Source: Entrophospora sp. SA101
Lineage: Eukaryota > Glomeromycota > Glomeromycetes > Entrophosporales > Entrophosporaceae
Length of the DNA: 24,681 nucleotides
Reading direction: 5' to 3'
NCBI GenBank assembly: GCA_958430865.1
Contig: CAUDNR010000469.1
Span: 7,380-32,060, forward strand
Position 1 is the stretch's first letter. Every line of letters starts with the position of its first letter. Shown piece by piece: positions 1 through 9,948 of the stretch. The notes under the pieces were generated by a model. That model searched no databases, was not told the DNA's origin, and worked only from the letters and a program-made list of their open reading frames with translations. The position numbers were made by a program, and so were the translations under genes.

Positions 1-1380
1 AGATTAATTTGGTATAAATATCTCATTTTTGAATCTGAGGGTCGAAACCCACTTTTTCCTAGAACAGCCCCCATATGCTAAAAAACAATTTTACAAGGCC
101 ACAGATCAATAATTTTCTATTAATGCTGTAATGATGGCAATAATATTATCCATATTTTAAGTGTATTATTATTATCCAGTTTTACAAATATCGGTACTTT
201 TGTTGATACTTTCTTTTTACACCAAACGCGCTTTATTTATTTGAAAACACATTTTTTTAAGGGGAATGGAAATTTTTGAAATATGACTAATAAATATATT
301 ATTTCTTATTAAATATATTTTTCTCAAATTATTAGATACTGATAAAGGTTTATGAACTAAATAGGAATCAGAAAAAAGTTTTTAAAGGAGCATTAAAACA
401 GAGGATTTCTCTTTGTTGAGTTTACTATTAAAAATGTAATGACATTTTTGAATTGCTATAACTTTACGTAGTTCTTTTTGATATAAAAAAAAAATTCATT
501 AGAAAGCTTTGAATGGTGCAGTTTTACTTGGTTTAATAACAAAGCTTGGTTCTATTATGAAAATAAAAAGCGATTCGAATTTTATACCTAATCGTGTTCC
601 AACGAATTTTAAAAATTCGTTGTATTATTTATTATTCCTTCTATATAAACAACAATATTACACTTCAGGTTTGTAATTACATCCTGCTCTTAAAGTCTGT
701 GATTTCAACCACAGCATCTCTCCGAAATACTTTTTAGATGCAAAGAAAAATGTCAAGATGAATAAAAGAATAAAAACGAACAAAACGAATAATTCGAATA
801 AACCAATAAAAGGAATAAAAGGAATAATTCGAACAAAAGGAATAAAGCGAATAATTCAAACAAAACCAATAAAACGCATAGTTCAAATAATTCTAATAAG
901 AACTTGTATTGTAAATAGAAACTCTACACATTAACATTAATAACGATAACAAAAAAGTTTTAAATTTAAATAATAAATATCAAATCAAATTATTTATAGG
1001 TTCAAATTTCATTGATCGGAGCCTTAAATATCCTATAAAAAATTTTTCAGAAAATGCATGGTTTCATCAGGAAAATGCTTTTGAAATTATACATAGGTCT
1101 TACATGTAAACACCATATCATGGTTTGTATATGATTGACATATGTGTGGCTTTTGCGTAATGAGCATAGTGGAAGTTTGTTGTTACACGAAATGTTGTAC
1201 AGAACTCATTGCTTTTGAAACTTCGCCAGTGTATAGTTGTTACCTCTCTAAATTGGAGATCAAGTTCGGATCAAATTCAAATCCAGTTTATCACTTACTT
1301 TTTATTGCCAGAAGGTTTGCCGTGTATTGTAAAGCTACGTTGCACAATATAAAAAATTAGTATAACATTTCAAATTTCCA
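1..1380. other. AT-rich intergenic stretch with no supported gene
   Basis: I see no recognisable gene here. A 72-codon open frame at 1142-1360 (+) is cysteine-rich at its start but matches no family I know, has no clear splice partner and could be chance. The only clear structure is a low-complexity run at about 770-900, annotated separately. Confidence 0.5.
770..905. repeat. Low-complexity AATAAA/CGAATAATTCGAA-type repeat
   Basis: The run is built from degenerate copies of a roughly 10-25-base motif around 'aataaa' and 'gaataattcgaa', for example near 786-800, 822-835 and 850-862. Spacing is irregular, so it is a degenerate simple repeat rather than a clean minisatellite. No coding frame is supported. 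Confidence 0.55.
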
Positions 1381-1383
1381 CTA

Positions 1384-1572
1384 TGCTTGCGTAATGTGAT
1401 TTGCACATTATATGGATAATTCTTATGTATTATAAGTATAATAAATTACACCTATAGTATCTGTGAACTAATCCAGTATTGTACATATAGTTCTCATATA
1501 TATATTCTTCCATGTCATGATTTGCGTATTATACATATAGTTCTTATATGTTATAAGTATAATAAATTAAAT
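1384..1572. repeat. Imperfect direct repeat, two units about 120 bp apart
   Basis: Two segments, at about 1384-1447 and 1508-1567, share the order 'gatttgc...attata...ataattctta/atagttctta...tataagtataataaatta'. The 16-base end block 'tataagtataataaat' is identical in both. It is a local duplication in AT-rich DNA. Related 'atacatataat' words recur at 5.85-6.24 kb. Confidence 0.5.
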
Positions 1573-1794
1573 TAGTATCACACATATAAATTGCATATAA
1601 TAAAAAGGCACAGAATTGTATAATTCAAAATTTACTGATAGTAATGTAAATATTTAAACCTTATGTTTATTTTATTTAATTTTTTGAAAATACAAATATT
1701 TATGCATTGGGAAAATTAATCTTCAAAAATGCATACAATTGTAGGGTTAAATGAACAGCTGTTTGATCATTGTACATATAATTTAAAGATTAAG

Positions 1795-2545
1795 TAATAT
1801 AAATAAGAATCATATATGTTAAAAAATAAAATGATAAATAAATAGTTTGTGTTAGTAGTAAATAAATAACCAATTCGTAATAAATTTCTTGTCATGTTAA
1901 AATTAGTATATGTTAAAAAAACAAATGATTAGTAGATGAATGACATGGAATGAAATAGTTTGTTAGTAATAAATAAATAAATAAATAATTAATTATAAAT
2001 TGTAATAAATTACTTACCAATGTTGACATTAATATATTCATTAAAGATAAATGTTAAAAAAATAAATGATTAGTAGATAAATAAATAAAGAAAAATAAAA
2101 ATAAATTATTAGTAGATGAATGAAATGGAACAAAATAGTTTATGTTAATAGTAGATAAATAAATAAAGAAAAAAAAATATAAATCACTAGTAAGTAAATG
2201 AAATGATTTTGTGTTAATAAATAAATAAATAGTTATAATTGGAGAAAATAAATTCAAATTTCTTAAAATATATGTATATGTTAAAAAGATTAATATATAA
2301 ATAAAAGAAAATATGAATATAAATGATTAGTAGATGAATGACATGGAATGAAATAGTTTGTTCATAATAAATTTCTTACCAACATTAACATTAATATATT
2401 CATTAAGATATATGTTAAAAAAATAAATAGGTTTGTGTTAATAATAAATAAATAATTATAATTGGAGAAAATAAATTCAAATTGTAATAAATTTCTTACC
2501 AATGTTGATATTAACATAGTATTCATGAATAAAGATATATGTTAG
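1795..2545. repeat. Diverged tandem repeat array (units about 130-240 bp)
   Basis: At least four diverged copies of one AT-rich unit follow each other. The order of blocks is 'atgttaaaaaaataaatgat', 'tagtagatgaatgacatgga', 'aatagtttgt', a run of 'ataaataa', 'aattggagaaaataaattca', 'aataaatttcttaccaa' and 'attaatatattcatta'. Copies begin near 1907, 2050, 2278 and 2411, and some lack internal blocks. The minus-strand open frame at 2054-2257 is a by-product of this low-complexity sequence and is not a gene. Confidence 0.65.
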
Positions 2546-3483
2546 GGGTAAAATGATGATTACTGTATAAATATTAATGATTTAAAATATAAAAATCAAT
2601 CATCATTTCAATTCTATTAATAAAAATAAATATAGATAATATATTAAATTCATTTTACTGTGAATTTTCCATTAAAGATTTGATAATCCTTTCATCCAAA
2701 CATAGGTAATCCAAAAAAAGTATTGATTATAGCTCATACACATGTAAATGCTTTATTGGATCCTTTAAACAAGTTTTTGTCTTTCTGGAAAGCTTCTTAT
2801 GTAATATTTTCTAAGTATGTTCTATCATTTTCTGGGTCATTTTTTTCTATAACTAACAATGTAATCTTTGTTGCCTCGCTATAAAAAAGTTAAATTAATT
2901 AAATAATTCATTAATTAATACTGGTGAACAATGATGATAAAGATAATGGCAATGATAAATACTGTTGTATTATTATTCCAATGTAAATTGCCCTCCACAT
3001 TCTTAACGTATATATATTTTTTTTAAAGATTGTTATTATTTTGTGTTACAAAACAAAATATATCAATATTTAATCACGCCAATAGGGAGGGTTGTAAATT
3101 TTTGGTGATCTGCGTTATAGTAAATTCGAATTCCGTTAATAAATAAATATCTTTTTAATTCAACTAGAATAGTGGGTTTTGGATTAACTATTACCACTAT
3201 CATAAAAACAGCCTTATGGATGGGGTGTGTTTATGCCTAAGAAAGCTAAAGGTAATAATAATTTAATGGATTAAATGGACTCCTACATTGATAAATGAGT
3301 ATACAAATCAGTAAATAATTAATTTTTTTTTTGTTATATGAGTCAAATCTGAAGTACAAGAATAATTCAGCAAACACCCATAAGCATAAACCATACCAGG
3401 AAACTATCCTAATAGAGTGGTATTTTCATTTCAATTGGTTAAGTATTTTATTAATTTAATCAAAATTAAGGAATTTTAATGTG
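2546..3483. other. Intergenic stretch, no supported gene
   Basis: This is AT-rich DNA between two repeat arrays. On the minus strand about 2693-2885 reads as a polar, protein-like stretch, but it holds a TAA and a TGA in frame and has no start, so at most it is a relic. On the plus strand the same interval is open without an ATG. Nothing else is recognisable. Confidence 0.4.
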
Positions 3484-5420
3484 AGTAGTTGATATTTTAA
3501 ATTGTTGACGATCTTTAAAGTCTATATAATAACAATATGCAATCTTTTAATATGACAAATGATAGAACTTTAGCTTTCAAATGAGTTCAAGATCGTCAAC
3601 TTATTCCAAGGATTGACAGAATGCAAATTTTTAGATGCAAGTCAGCTACAAAATCAGCTACAAAAGATCAAAAAAAATTTTATAGATCAATGAATGATAA
3701 TCATGTATGAGCATAATATGTATATTAAGAAGGTTTATAAAGGCTTTTATTTCAATCAATTGAATTTGGGTGAAGATTGGGTCAATTGTTATTGAATAAC
3801 TAATTATATGAGTCAAAATTTTATAATTTAGGTCTATATTTTAAATTGTAAACAATCTTTAAAACTTAAATAATAAAAACATGCAATTTTTTAATATGAT
3901 AAATGATGGAAATTTGGCTTTCGGATGAATCTAAGAACATAAATTTACCTCAAGGATTGGCAGAATTGCAAATTTTCAAATTTCAAATTTTTGAGTACAA
4001 AATAGATTAAAAGAAATCCAGTACTATTTTTTTATACACCAATGAATGGTAATCATCTATAAGCATAACATGTAGGTTATGAAGGTGAGGCTACAAAAAT
4101 TTTTATTGAATTTTGGTTAAAATTAAATCAAATAATTGATTATATGAATAATTTAGGTGTAGATTATTGATGTTTGAAATTCTCGACGATCTTTAAAATA
4201 GACATGGTAATAATATACAATTTTTTTAGTGTGATAAATGATGGAAGATTAGCTTTCAAATGAATCTAAGATCGTCAACTTATTCCAAGAATTGGCAGAA
4301 TTGCAAATTTTCAAATTTTCAAATTTTGAGTACAAATAGATTTAAAAAAAATCCAAACTTATTTTTTATACACCAATGAACAGCAATCATCTATAAGCAT
4401 AACATGTAGGCTATGAAGGTGAGGCCACAAAAATTTTTATTGAATTTTGGTTAAGATAAATCAAATAATAATGATTAATTGATTATATGAATAATTTAAA
4501 CATAGATTATTGATGTTTTAAATTTTTGGCGATCTTAAAATAGACATGGTAATAATATATGATTTTTTAGTATGGTGAATGATGGAAGTTTAGCTTTCGA
4601 ATGAATCTAAGATCGTCAACTTATTCTAAGAATTGGTAAAATTGCAAATTTTCAAATTTTTGGATTCAGATCAGTTAGAAAGGTTTAGAAGTATTAAAGA
4701 TAATTTTTTTTAGATCAATGAATGATAATCATGTTTAAGCATAATATATAGATTAAGGAGGTAAGGTTACAAAGTTTATTTCAATCAATTGAATTTTGAT
4801 GAAGATTAAAACAAATGATAATGATTAATTGATTATGTGAGTAATTTAGGTGTAGATTGTTGATATTGTAAATTGTCTACAATCTTTAAAGCCTAGATAA
4901 CAACAATAATGATTTTTTTGGTATAATGAATTATGGAGCTTTAGCTTTCGAATGAGTCTAAGATCATCAACTTGTCTCAAGAATTGATAAAATTGCAAAT
5001 TTTTGAATTTTTGGATTCAATTGGGTACAAAAGATTTTAAAAAAATCAAAGGTAATTTTTTATAGATCAATCATATGTAAACATGATATTAATATGTAGG
5101 TTAAGAAGGTAAAACTACAGAAGTTTTTATTTTAATCAATTGAATTTGGGTGGAGATTAAATCAATTGTTATTGAATAACTAATTATAAAAATTTCATAA
5201 TTTAGACATCTACTTTTAAATTATTGATGGATGATTTATCTTTATAACAACATGTGATTTTGAGTATTATGAATGTTAGAACTTTGGCTTTTGAATGAGT
5301 CCAAGAACATCAATTTATTCTAAATTATCAACATTAAAACCTTCACAACAACAATATGTGACTTTTTAATATAATGGATGGTGCAATTGTAGCTTCAAAA
5401 TGAACCTAAAATCATTAATA
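3484..5420. repeat. Tandem array of about six diverged 330-350-bp units with inverted arms
   Basis: Units begin near 3490, 3830, 4160, 4507, 4856 and 5207, a period of about 330-350 bp, with a truncated remnant near 5330. Each carries the same ordered blocks: a left arm of the type 'gttgacgatctt', 'aatgatggaa', 'ttagctttcgaatgaatcta', a right arm 'aagatcgtcaac', 'aagaattggcagaattgcaa', 'tagatcaatgaatgataatc', 'aagcataatatgtaggtta' and 'caattgaattt'. In unit 1 the arms 3504-3515 and 3589-3600 are perfect 12-base reverse complements. In later units one arm has drifted. No open frame runs across the units, so this looks like non-coding satellite or an array of short elements. Confidence 0.75.
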
Positions 5421-5860
5421 AATTCCTCAAAATTGACTTGATTTGGTTTTTTTAAATAATTTGCAAAATTTGAAATTTGAAATATTAATTTTAAACTCCT
5501 CCCCAACCTAGGAACAGCAGTGACTTATATACTTTTTCTCTCATAACATGATCTGATTGTGCAAAATAAAAATAAATAAACTCACCTAAAAGAATAATAA
5601 TAATAATAATAATAGATTTGGCATATGATTTAAAGAAGCTTTTTAAATTTTTTATTCAAAAAAAAATAATACAAAAAAAAATCTATTAGTGATCTAAATT
5701 AACAGGGAAAAAAAAACTGTTATACACAGATCACCCACATTTGCATAGGGTATACTTTACCCACCCTTGTTAACTGTTAATGATGCCAATTGAAAGTAAA
5801 AACTTACAAGAACTATATGTATAATATGTGTATATGCTGCCAAGAATATATGCTCAAGAA
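5421..5860. other. Intergenic AT-rich stretch
   Basis: Nothing coding is recognisable. A short ATA/TAA trinucleotide run lies at about 5590-5613 and poly-A blocks at about 5655-5720. Confidence 0.4.
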
Positions 5861-6240
5861 TCAATATAATATATTCTACATATACTTACATATATTATAC
5901 ATATAGATCACCATAAGTATAATAAACACAACAATACATGAATAAATTGCATATATTGTAATATACATATATTCTGCATCAAACACATGCAGAATCATTT
6001 TATACAAATAATCTCCATGATATTTTGCATGGAATATGTTGTGTAATTTTCCTATGTATAATTTGCTTAGAAAAATACATATAAATCTAATACTAGTATT
6101 ATAAGTAAATATTATACATATAATCATTGTATAAAATAACTTATGCTTAACATATTAAAAAAAATATGAATAAATTGCATATAGACCAATATATGTGATT
6201 TATATGATGATTATACATATAATACTCAACATTAGTTTTC
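5861..6240. repeat. AT-rich low-complexity block of 'tatacatata' words
   Basis: The words 'atatac', 'tacatata' and 'gcatatat' recur in both orientations, so many short self-complementary segments exist. Two minus-strand open frames here (5876-6127 and 6147-6338) are Ile/Tyr/Met-rich products of this composition; the second also reads antisense through the duplicated gene. The block abuts the 5'-truncated copy of the duplicated gene at 6251. Confidence 0.5.
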
Positions 6241-6243
6241 CTG

Positions 6244-6749
6244 ATGAATATTTTAAAAATAGGTGCTACTGAATCAGGTAAACATGTTGTAAAAGTTGGT
6301 GCTTCTACTGGTGCTTCTCTGATCAAAGGTATGGGCATAGGCTTAATATTCCAAGCGGTGGCATCTTCATTAAGTGCATATTTATCAAGTCATTGGGAAA
6401 AAGAGGTACACAAAGTAGATTGTGGATATGCTCCTAATGGAAAATCATCCAACTCATTTAATGGCCCTGAAATTCAAAAACCTTCTAAACTTTTCATAAA
6501 CAAATATAAGAATGTTTGTTATAATGATTTTTATGCTCAGAGGAAAAATGATCATCTTCTTCCTGATGGTAAGTTTATTAAAGAACTGAACGTGGAGTTT
6601 TTATCAAAGAAAAAACTGTTACAAGTTACTTAATTAATATTATTGTATTATTTATTATTACAGTGTGTCTCGACCTTGATTTTATATCCAATAGAATTTA
6701 TGATGATTGTAATATTGTTTTTACAGATCCTTCGTCGACATCCAGCTAG
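6244..6749 (+). pseudogene. 5'-truncated copy of a Gly/Ala/Ser-rich protein gene
   Basis: From codon 4 onward this reads the same protein as the copy at 7177-7769, but the sequence before 6251 is AT-rich filler, so the N-terminal part is missing. A chance ATG at 6244 supplies a start. The inferred structure is an exon to 6568, an intron 6569-6663 (gtaagt…acag) and a last exon 6664-6749 ending TAG. Unspliced, the frame ends at 6633. The retained part has a small-residue-rich hydrophobic stretch (SLIKGMGIGLIFQAVASSL region) followed by a polar, Cys-containing tail. It could still be expressed from the chance ATG, but loss of the 5' half makes a pseudogene more likely. Confidence 0.55.
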
Positions 6750-6853
6750 AGTTCTGCAATGGGTCAGGTTCCAAAATTGTTACCATATTTCTTTTTTTTT
6801 TTCTTGACAAAAAAAAATTTCATATCATTCAATAAAAAAAGGAAGGTATATCA
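6251..6853 (+). repeat. Identical 603-bp block, copy 1
   Basis: Line-by-line comparison shows bases 6251-6853 identical to 7271-7873, an offset of 1020 bp, including homopolymer runs and intron. The upstream flank (…ctgatgaata) and downstream flank (aagagtaag…) differ from those of copy 2. The block carries the 3' half of an unknown gene plus about 100 bp of downstream flank. Confidence 0.95.
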
Positions 6854-7769
6854 AGAGTAAGAAAGGTGTAAATGGAACAGGAGGGAAACCAGGAAAAGGT
6901 GGAAAAAATGTAAAATATTGTGGGGTATACATTAATGAAATGGTAATTCCTGAGATTAGAGGGTATAATGAATTTGGTATTGAATCTACTAAAGGAGCAA
7001 TAGGAACAGGGATAGCAACAGCCACAGGAGGTGTTGTTGCCAAAGCAACAGCCAAAGAAATAGTTGTACAACAACCAGCCCGAATAACTATGAAGGAGGG
7101 GACAAAGCAATTAGTCTCAAAGGGGTGATGGTGGCAAAGTTCATCTGTTATAACAGCAGAAGGTAGTAAGGTAGCAATGCAAGAGGTATCTAAAGGCACT
7201 CTTAAGATTGTTTCTCAAGAGGCAGCTGAAAAAATAACAAAAGAAGGAGGCGAAGTTGTAGTAAAAAATTTTTTAAAAATAGGTGCTACTGAATCAGGTA
7301 AACATGTTGTAAAAGTTGGTGCTTCTACTGGTGCTTCTCTGATCAAAGGTATGGGCATAGGCTTAATATTCCAAGCGGTGGCATCTTCATTAAGTGCATA
7401 TTTATCAAGTCATTGGGAAAAAGAGGTACACAAAGTAGATTGTGGATATGCTCCTAATGGAAAATCATCCAACTCATTTAATGGCCCTGAAATTCAAAAA
7501 CCTTCTAAACTTTTCATAAACAAATATAAGAATGTTTGTTATAATGATTTTTATGCTCAGAGGAAAAATGATCATCTTCTTCCTGATGGTAAGTTTATTA
7601 AAGAACTGAACGTGGAGTTTTTATCAAAGAAAAAACTGTTACAAGTTACTTAATTAATATTATTGTATTATTTATTATTACAGTGTGTCTCGACCTTGAT
7701 TTTATATCCAATAGAATTTATGATGATTGTAATATTGTTTTTACAGATCCTTCGTCGACATCCAGCTAG
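6841..7769 (+). CDS. Unrecognised Gly/Ala/Thr-rich protein with hydrophobic segment; in-frame stop in 5' part
   Basis: I do not recognise this family. One reading frame carries two coding-like stretches: 6841-7125 (rich in Gly and Lys, then GAIGTGIATATGGVV) and 7129-7653, separated by a TGA at 7126-7128. The first stretch has no early ATG, and its likely starts are Met at 6940 or an exon upstream. If translation begins at Met 7177, the product is 165 aa with a 95-bp intron at 7589-7683 (gtaagt…acag). The last exon, 7684-7769, keeps the frame and ends …DPSSTSS then TAG. Features are repeated short amphipathic segments (KVAMQEVSKGTLKIVSQEAA), a Gly/Ala/Ser-rich hydrophobic stretch that could be membrane-embedded, and a Cys-containing polar tail. 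The TGA may mark a paired frameshift, since the sequence around 7124-7145 reads smoothly (GDGGKV) in another frame. It is either a gene with a short N-terminus or a recent pseudogene. Confidence 0.5.
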
Positions 7770-7873
7770 AGTTCTGCAATGGGTCAGGTTCCAAAATTGT
7801 TACCATATTTCTTTTTTTTTTTCTTGACAAAAAAAAATTTCATATCATTCAATAAAAAAAGGAAGGTATATCA
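7271..7873 (+). repeat. Identical 603-bp block, copy 2
   Basis: This is the second copy of the block at 6251-6853. Here the coding sequence continues upstream without interruption to 7129, so this is probably the parental arrangement. Similarity ends abruptly after 'ggaaggtatatca' at 7873. Confidence 0.95.
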
Positions 7874-8164
7874 TGCTTAATGCCAAAAACATGGAAATCA
7901 AAAAAAAGAAAAAATAATAAAAAAAAGGAGGTTTGGTATTCCTATGATATATAGCAAATCCGAACAAAGTAAATCCTACGGAATATATAAAAGGCCTTTA
8001 AAATTTTTTATGTAGGAAACTGGGATTCTAAGAAAATTAAAAATGTAAAAATATACTGTTTCAAATTACTACTAATCCATTTCAAAGATATAGACAGACA
8101 CCTATGCTCTTTGCGGTAAATTGCATCTCGTCATGTAACATTTCGTCAGGTGTCATTAATATGA

Positions 8165-8238
8165 GCTCCCGTTATAATGACTTTCTCGTCATACTGACAT
8201 TTTTTTACTTGTACGGAGAGTGTTGTTATAACGGGAGC
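8165..8238. repeat. Short inverted repeat with perfect 13-bp arms (gctcccgttataa)
   Basis: The arm 8165-8177 (gctcccgttataa) is the exact reverse complement of 8226-8238 (ttataacgggagc), with about 48 bp between. The 'cgttata' core also occurs at about 10269-10315 and in the element at 15963-16145, suggesting remnants of one family of miniature transposons. No element end or target duplication could be fixed here. Confidence 0.6.
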
Positions 8239-8327
8239 GATTTGTATTATGATATTTACAATAATTAATTCGTTGTTATTCGTAATCAGTTTCGTCGCCC
8301 ATAATTAGTTTCGTCACTCGTAATACG

Positions 8328-8598
8328 GTAATTAATTTCGTAATTATGTTTTTAAAGAGGAAAATATAATTAATCACGATAATTACGTATTACGTACTTA
8401 CGGTAATTAGGCAATCGCCATCCCATGTATAGTGTTAACAACGATTTGCATAGAAAGTTTTCACAATAGTAATAGTAATTAATTCGTCGCCGTAATTAAT
8501 TACGTAATTACGTTTTTGAAGAGTGAAAGTGATAATTAATTACGTTAATTACGAATTACATATTTACAGTAATTAGATAATTACCATCCCACGTATAC
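8328..8598. repeat. Diverged direct repeat, two copies of about 105 bp
   Basis: Copies at about 8328-8431 and 8491-8598 share the order 'taattaattNcgtaatta', 'gtttttNaagag', 'ataattaatNacg', 'taattacg', 'ttac.gtaattag' and 'taccatccca.gtata'. They differ by scattered substitutions and small gaps. The units are dense in 'taattacg' words. No coding potential was seen. Confidence 0.65.
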
Positions 8599-9000
8599 TC
8601 CTTTATGATTTTGGGGAATGAAAAGAAGAGCATTCCTATTTTTGTAAAAAATGCACAGTACTACTTGTGATTTTAAAGAATTGACACATAAGGCGTCGAG
8701 ATAAATGTCTCGTTAATTGCGCAAAGGTATCAAGCTTACAATTTAATGTAATGTAACATGAATTAAAAAATAATGGTACTGCTTTAGTTTGTGATTATAA
8801 ATGAAAAAAGTTCATGTGAACAAAAACAATTTTTTTCGAAAAGAAAGCTGAACACTTTTCAAATTGTTATTAATGTCAATTTTTAATGTTGATTTACTGC
8901 CACTACTTCTGGTGGTGTTGTTGCAAAAAAAATCAAACTTGTTATCGTAAAATCTAATGCTAATGCATTCCACAATAATTTACTTAAATAACTATTCAAA

Positions 9001-9948
9001 TCAAAACCAGAAGACGATTTCTAAATAAAGCAAAATATGTGAAGAAACCAATAGAGAGATAAAAATACTGTACAAAACCCAGATGTAATTATCTCGTTTA
9101 TCTTGATTGTCCTTATTCTTCTTACATTTAAATTTTTGCAAAATTCCTTTCAAATTATTTTTTCCTTTCATTTCAAGACCATACTTAACTGCACCTAATG
9201 AACCGATTAATGATACTATTGAAATAATTATGATCCATGATAACATCTCAGTTGTGACTCTATCATGATTTCTACCTAAAAAAGCTAAAACTAAACATAA
9301 TTTGAGAAATACATATACGAGAGCTGAAAAAACAAATAAAAAGTCTATCCACTTGATCCACTTGTTACTAAAATAAAAAAATGTTAATTTTATTTATAAA
9401 TGTAAATAGAAAATCAAGGTTTTTTAAATTCATACCTATCACTATTAATATTACTATCATTCTCTTTGATCTTTTTTCCTTGATTTTTCTAAATCTTTTT
9501 CATGATTAATTCCAGTTCCTTTATTTCCTTTCTCCAAATCTTCTGCTACTGTTTCAGGCTTAATTTCAATTTTCTTTGGTTTAAAATAGGTTTCCATACT
9601 TATTAACTCTGTTATCCCTGCTATGAAATTTACAACGCTGTAGCATATAAATGCTATCGTTCATTCAGCATTAGACTCGATAATGCTTTCAAGAGCCAAA
9701 AAAGAGTAAATTACTATGAATGTTGTGTATGAACGTATGAAAAACCTTGCAACAAACCTCGCAACTAATGCGAAGCATGTGGTCTTTAAATCCTTGGAGA
9801 AAGAAAGATATGCAAATAATGGTAAAAGTAATGATAACAAGGTATCAAGCAAACTATCTCCCCGAAAACAATCATCGCCTATAGACGCTGCTTTAGTAAT
9901 AGCAATAAACTGATTGATAATGAAAAATATTATGATTTTTTTCATCAT
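9001..9948 (-). pseudogene. Broken gene for an unknown multi-pass membrane protein with signal peptide
   Basis: I do not recognise the family. Reading on the minus strand, Met at 9948 starts a clear signal peptide (KKIIIFFIINQFIAITKA), followed by hydrophobic stretches. The frame meets TGA at 9661-9663 after codon 95, yet continues beyond it as sensible membrane-protein sequence (TIAFICYSVVNFIAGI) and a charged segment (KPKKIEIKPETVAEDLEKG). Around the A6 run at 9472-9477 the good frame shifts (a 1-base loss or 2-base gain would restore it), reads KENDSNINSD and reaches a donor at 9435. A 68-bp intron, 9368-9435, joins a last exon 9001-9367 with three more hydrophobic segments (FLFVFSALVYVFLKLCLVLA, WIIIISIVSLIGSLGAV, YSIFISLLVSSHILLYL) ending TGA. 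About six membrane segments are expected in total. One premature stop plus one frameshift argue for a young pseudogene; sequencing error is the alternative. Confidence 0.6.

Larger units (their letters stand above)
7874..9000. other. Intergenic stretch with repeat elements
   Basis: No gene is supported. It holds a purine-rich run near 7900-7930, the inverted repeat at 8165-8238 and a diverged direct repeat at 8328-8598, listed separately. The interval 8600-9000 shows nothing recognisable. Confidence 0.45.

Noticed and set aside
36..55. tRNA T-arm-like 'gagggtcgaaacccac' near the left edge
   Set aside because: The loop does not fit the T-loop consensus, and no acceptor, D or anticodon arms could be folded around it.
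1142..1360. 72-codon open frame (+) with several Cys residues
   Set aside because: No homologous family recognised, no start context or splice partner, and the length is within chance for this much sequence.
2054..2257. 67-codon minus-strand open frame
   Set aside because: It is a composition product of the 'aaataaat' tandem repeats (Phe/Leu/Ile runs).
2693..2885. Minus-strand polar protein-like stretch (ITLLVIEKNDPENDRTYLEN) next to an acceptor-like 'tatag'
   Set aside because: It contains TAA and TGA in frame and has no start or second exon. At most it is a relic, too weak to list as a gene.
3484..5420. CRISPR-like array
   Set aside because: Units are about 340 bp and diverged throughout, with no short identical repeats, no unique spacers and a eukaryotic context.
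6825..7199. 124- and 93-codon minus-strand open frames
   Set aside because: Both are antisense shadows of the Gly/Ala-rich gene, whose low third-base constraint yields Pro/Val/Ser- or Cys-rich antisense frames.
7126..9663. UGA recoding (sense UGA) to explain the in-frame TGAs at 7126 and 9661
   Set aside because: Glucosidase II beta ends with TGA exactly after its ER retrieval signal, so UGA works as a stop here. Ordinary mutations or sequence errors are simpler.
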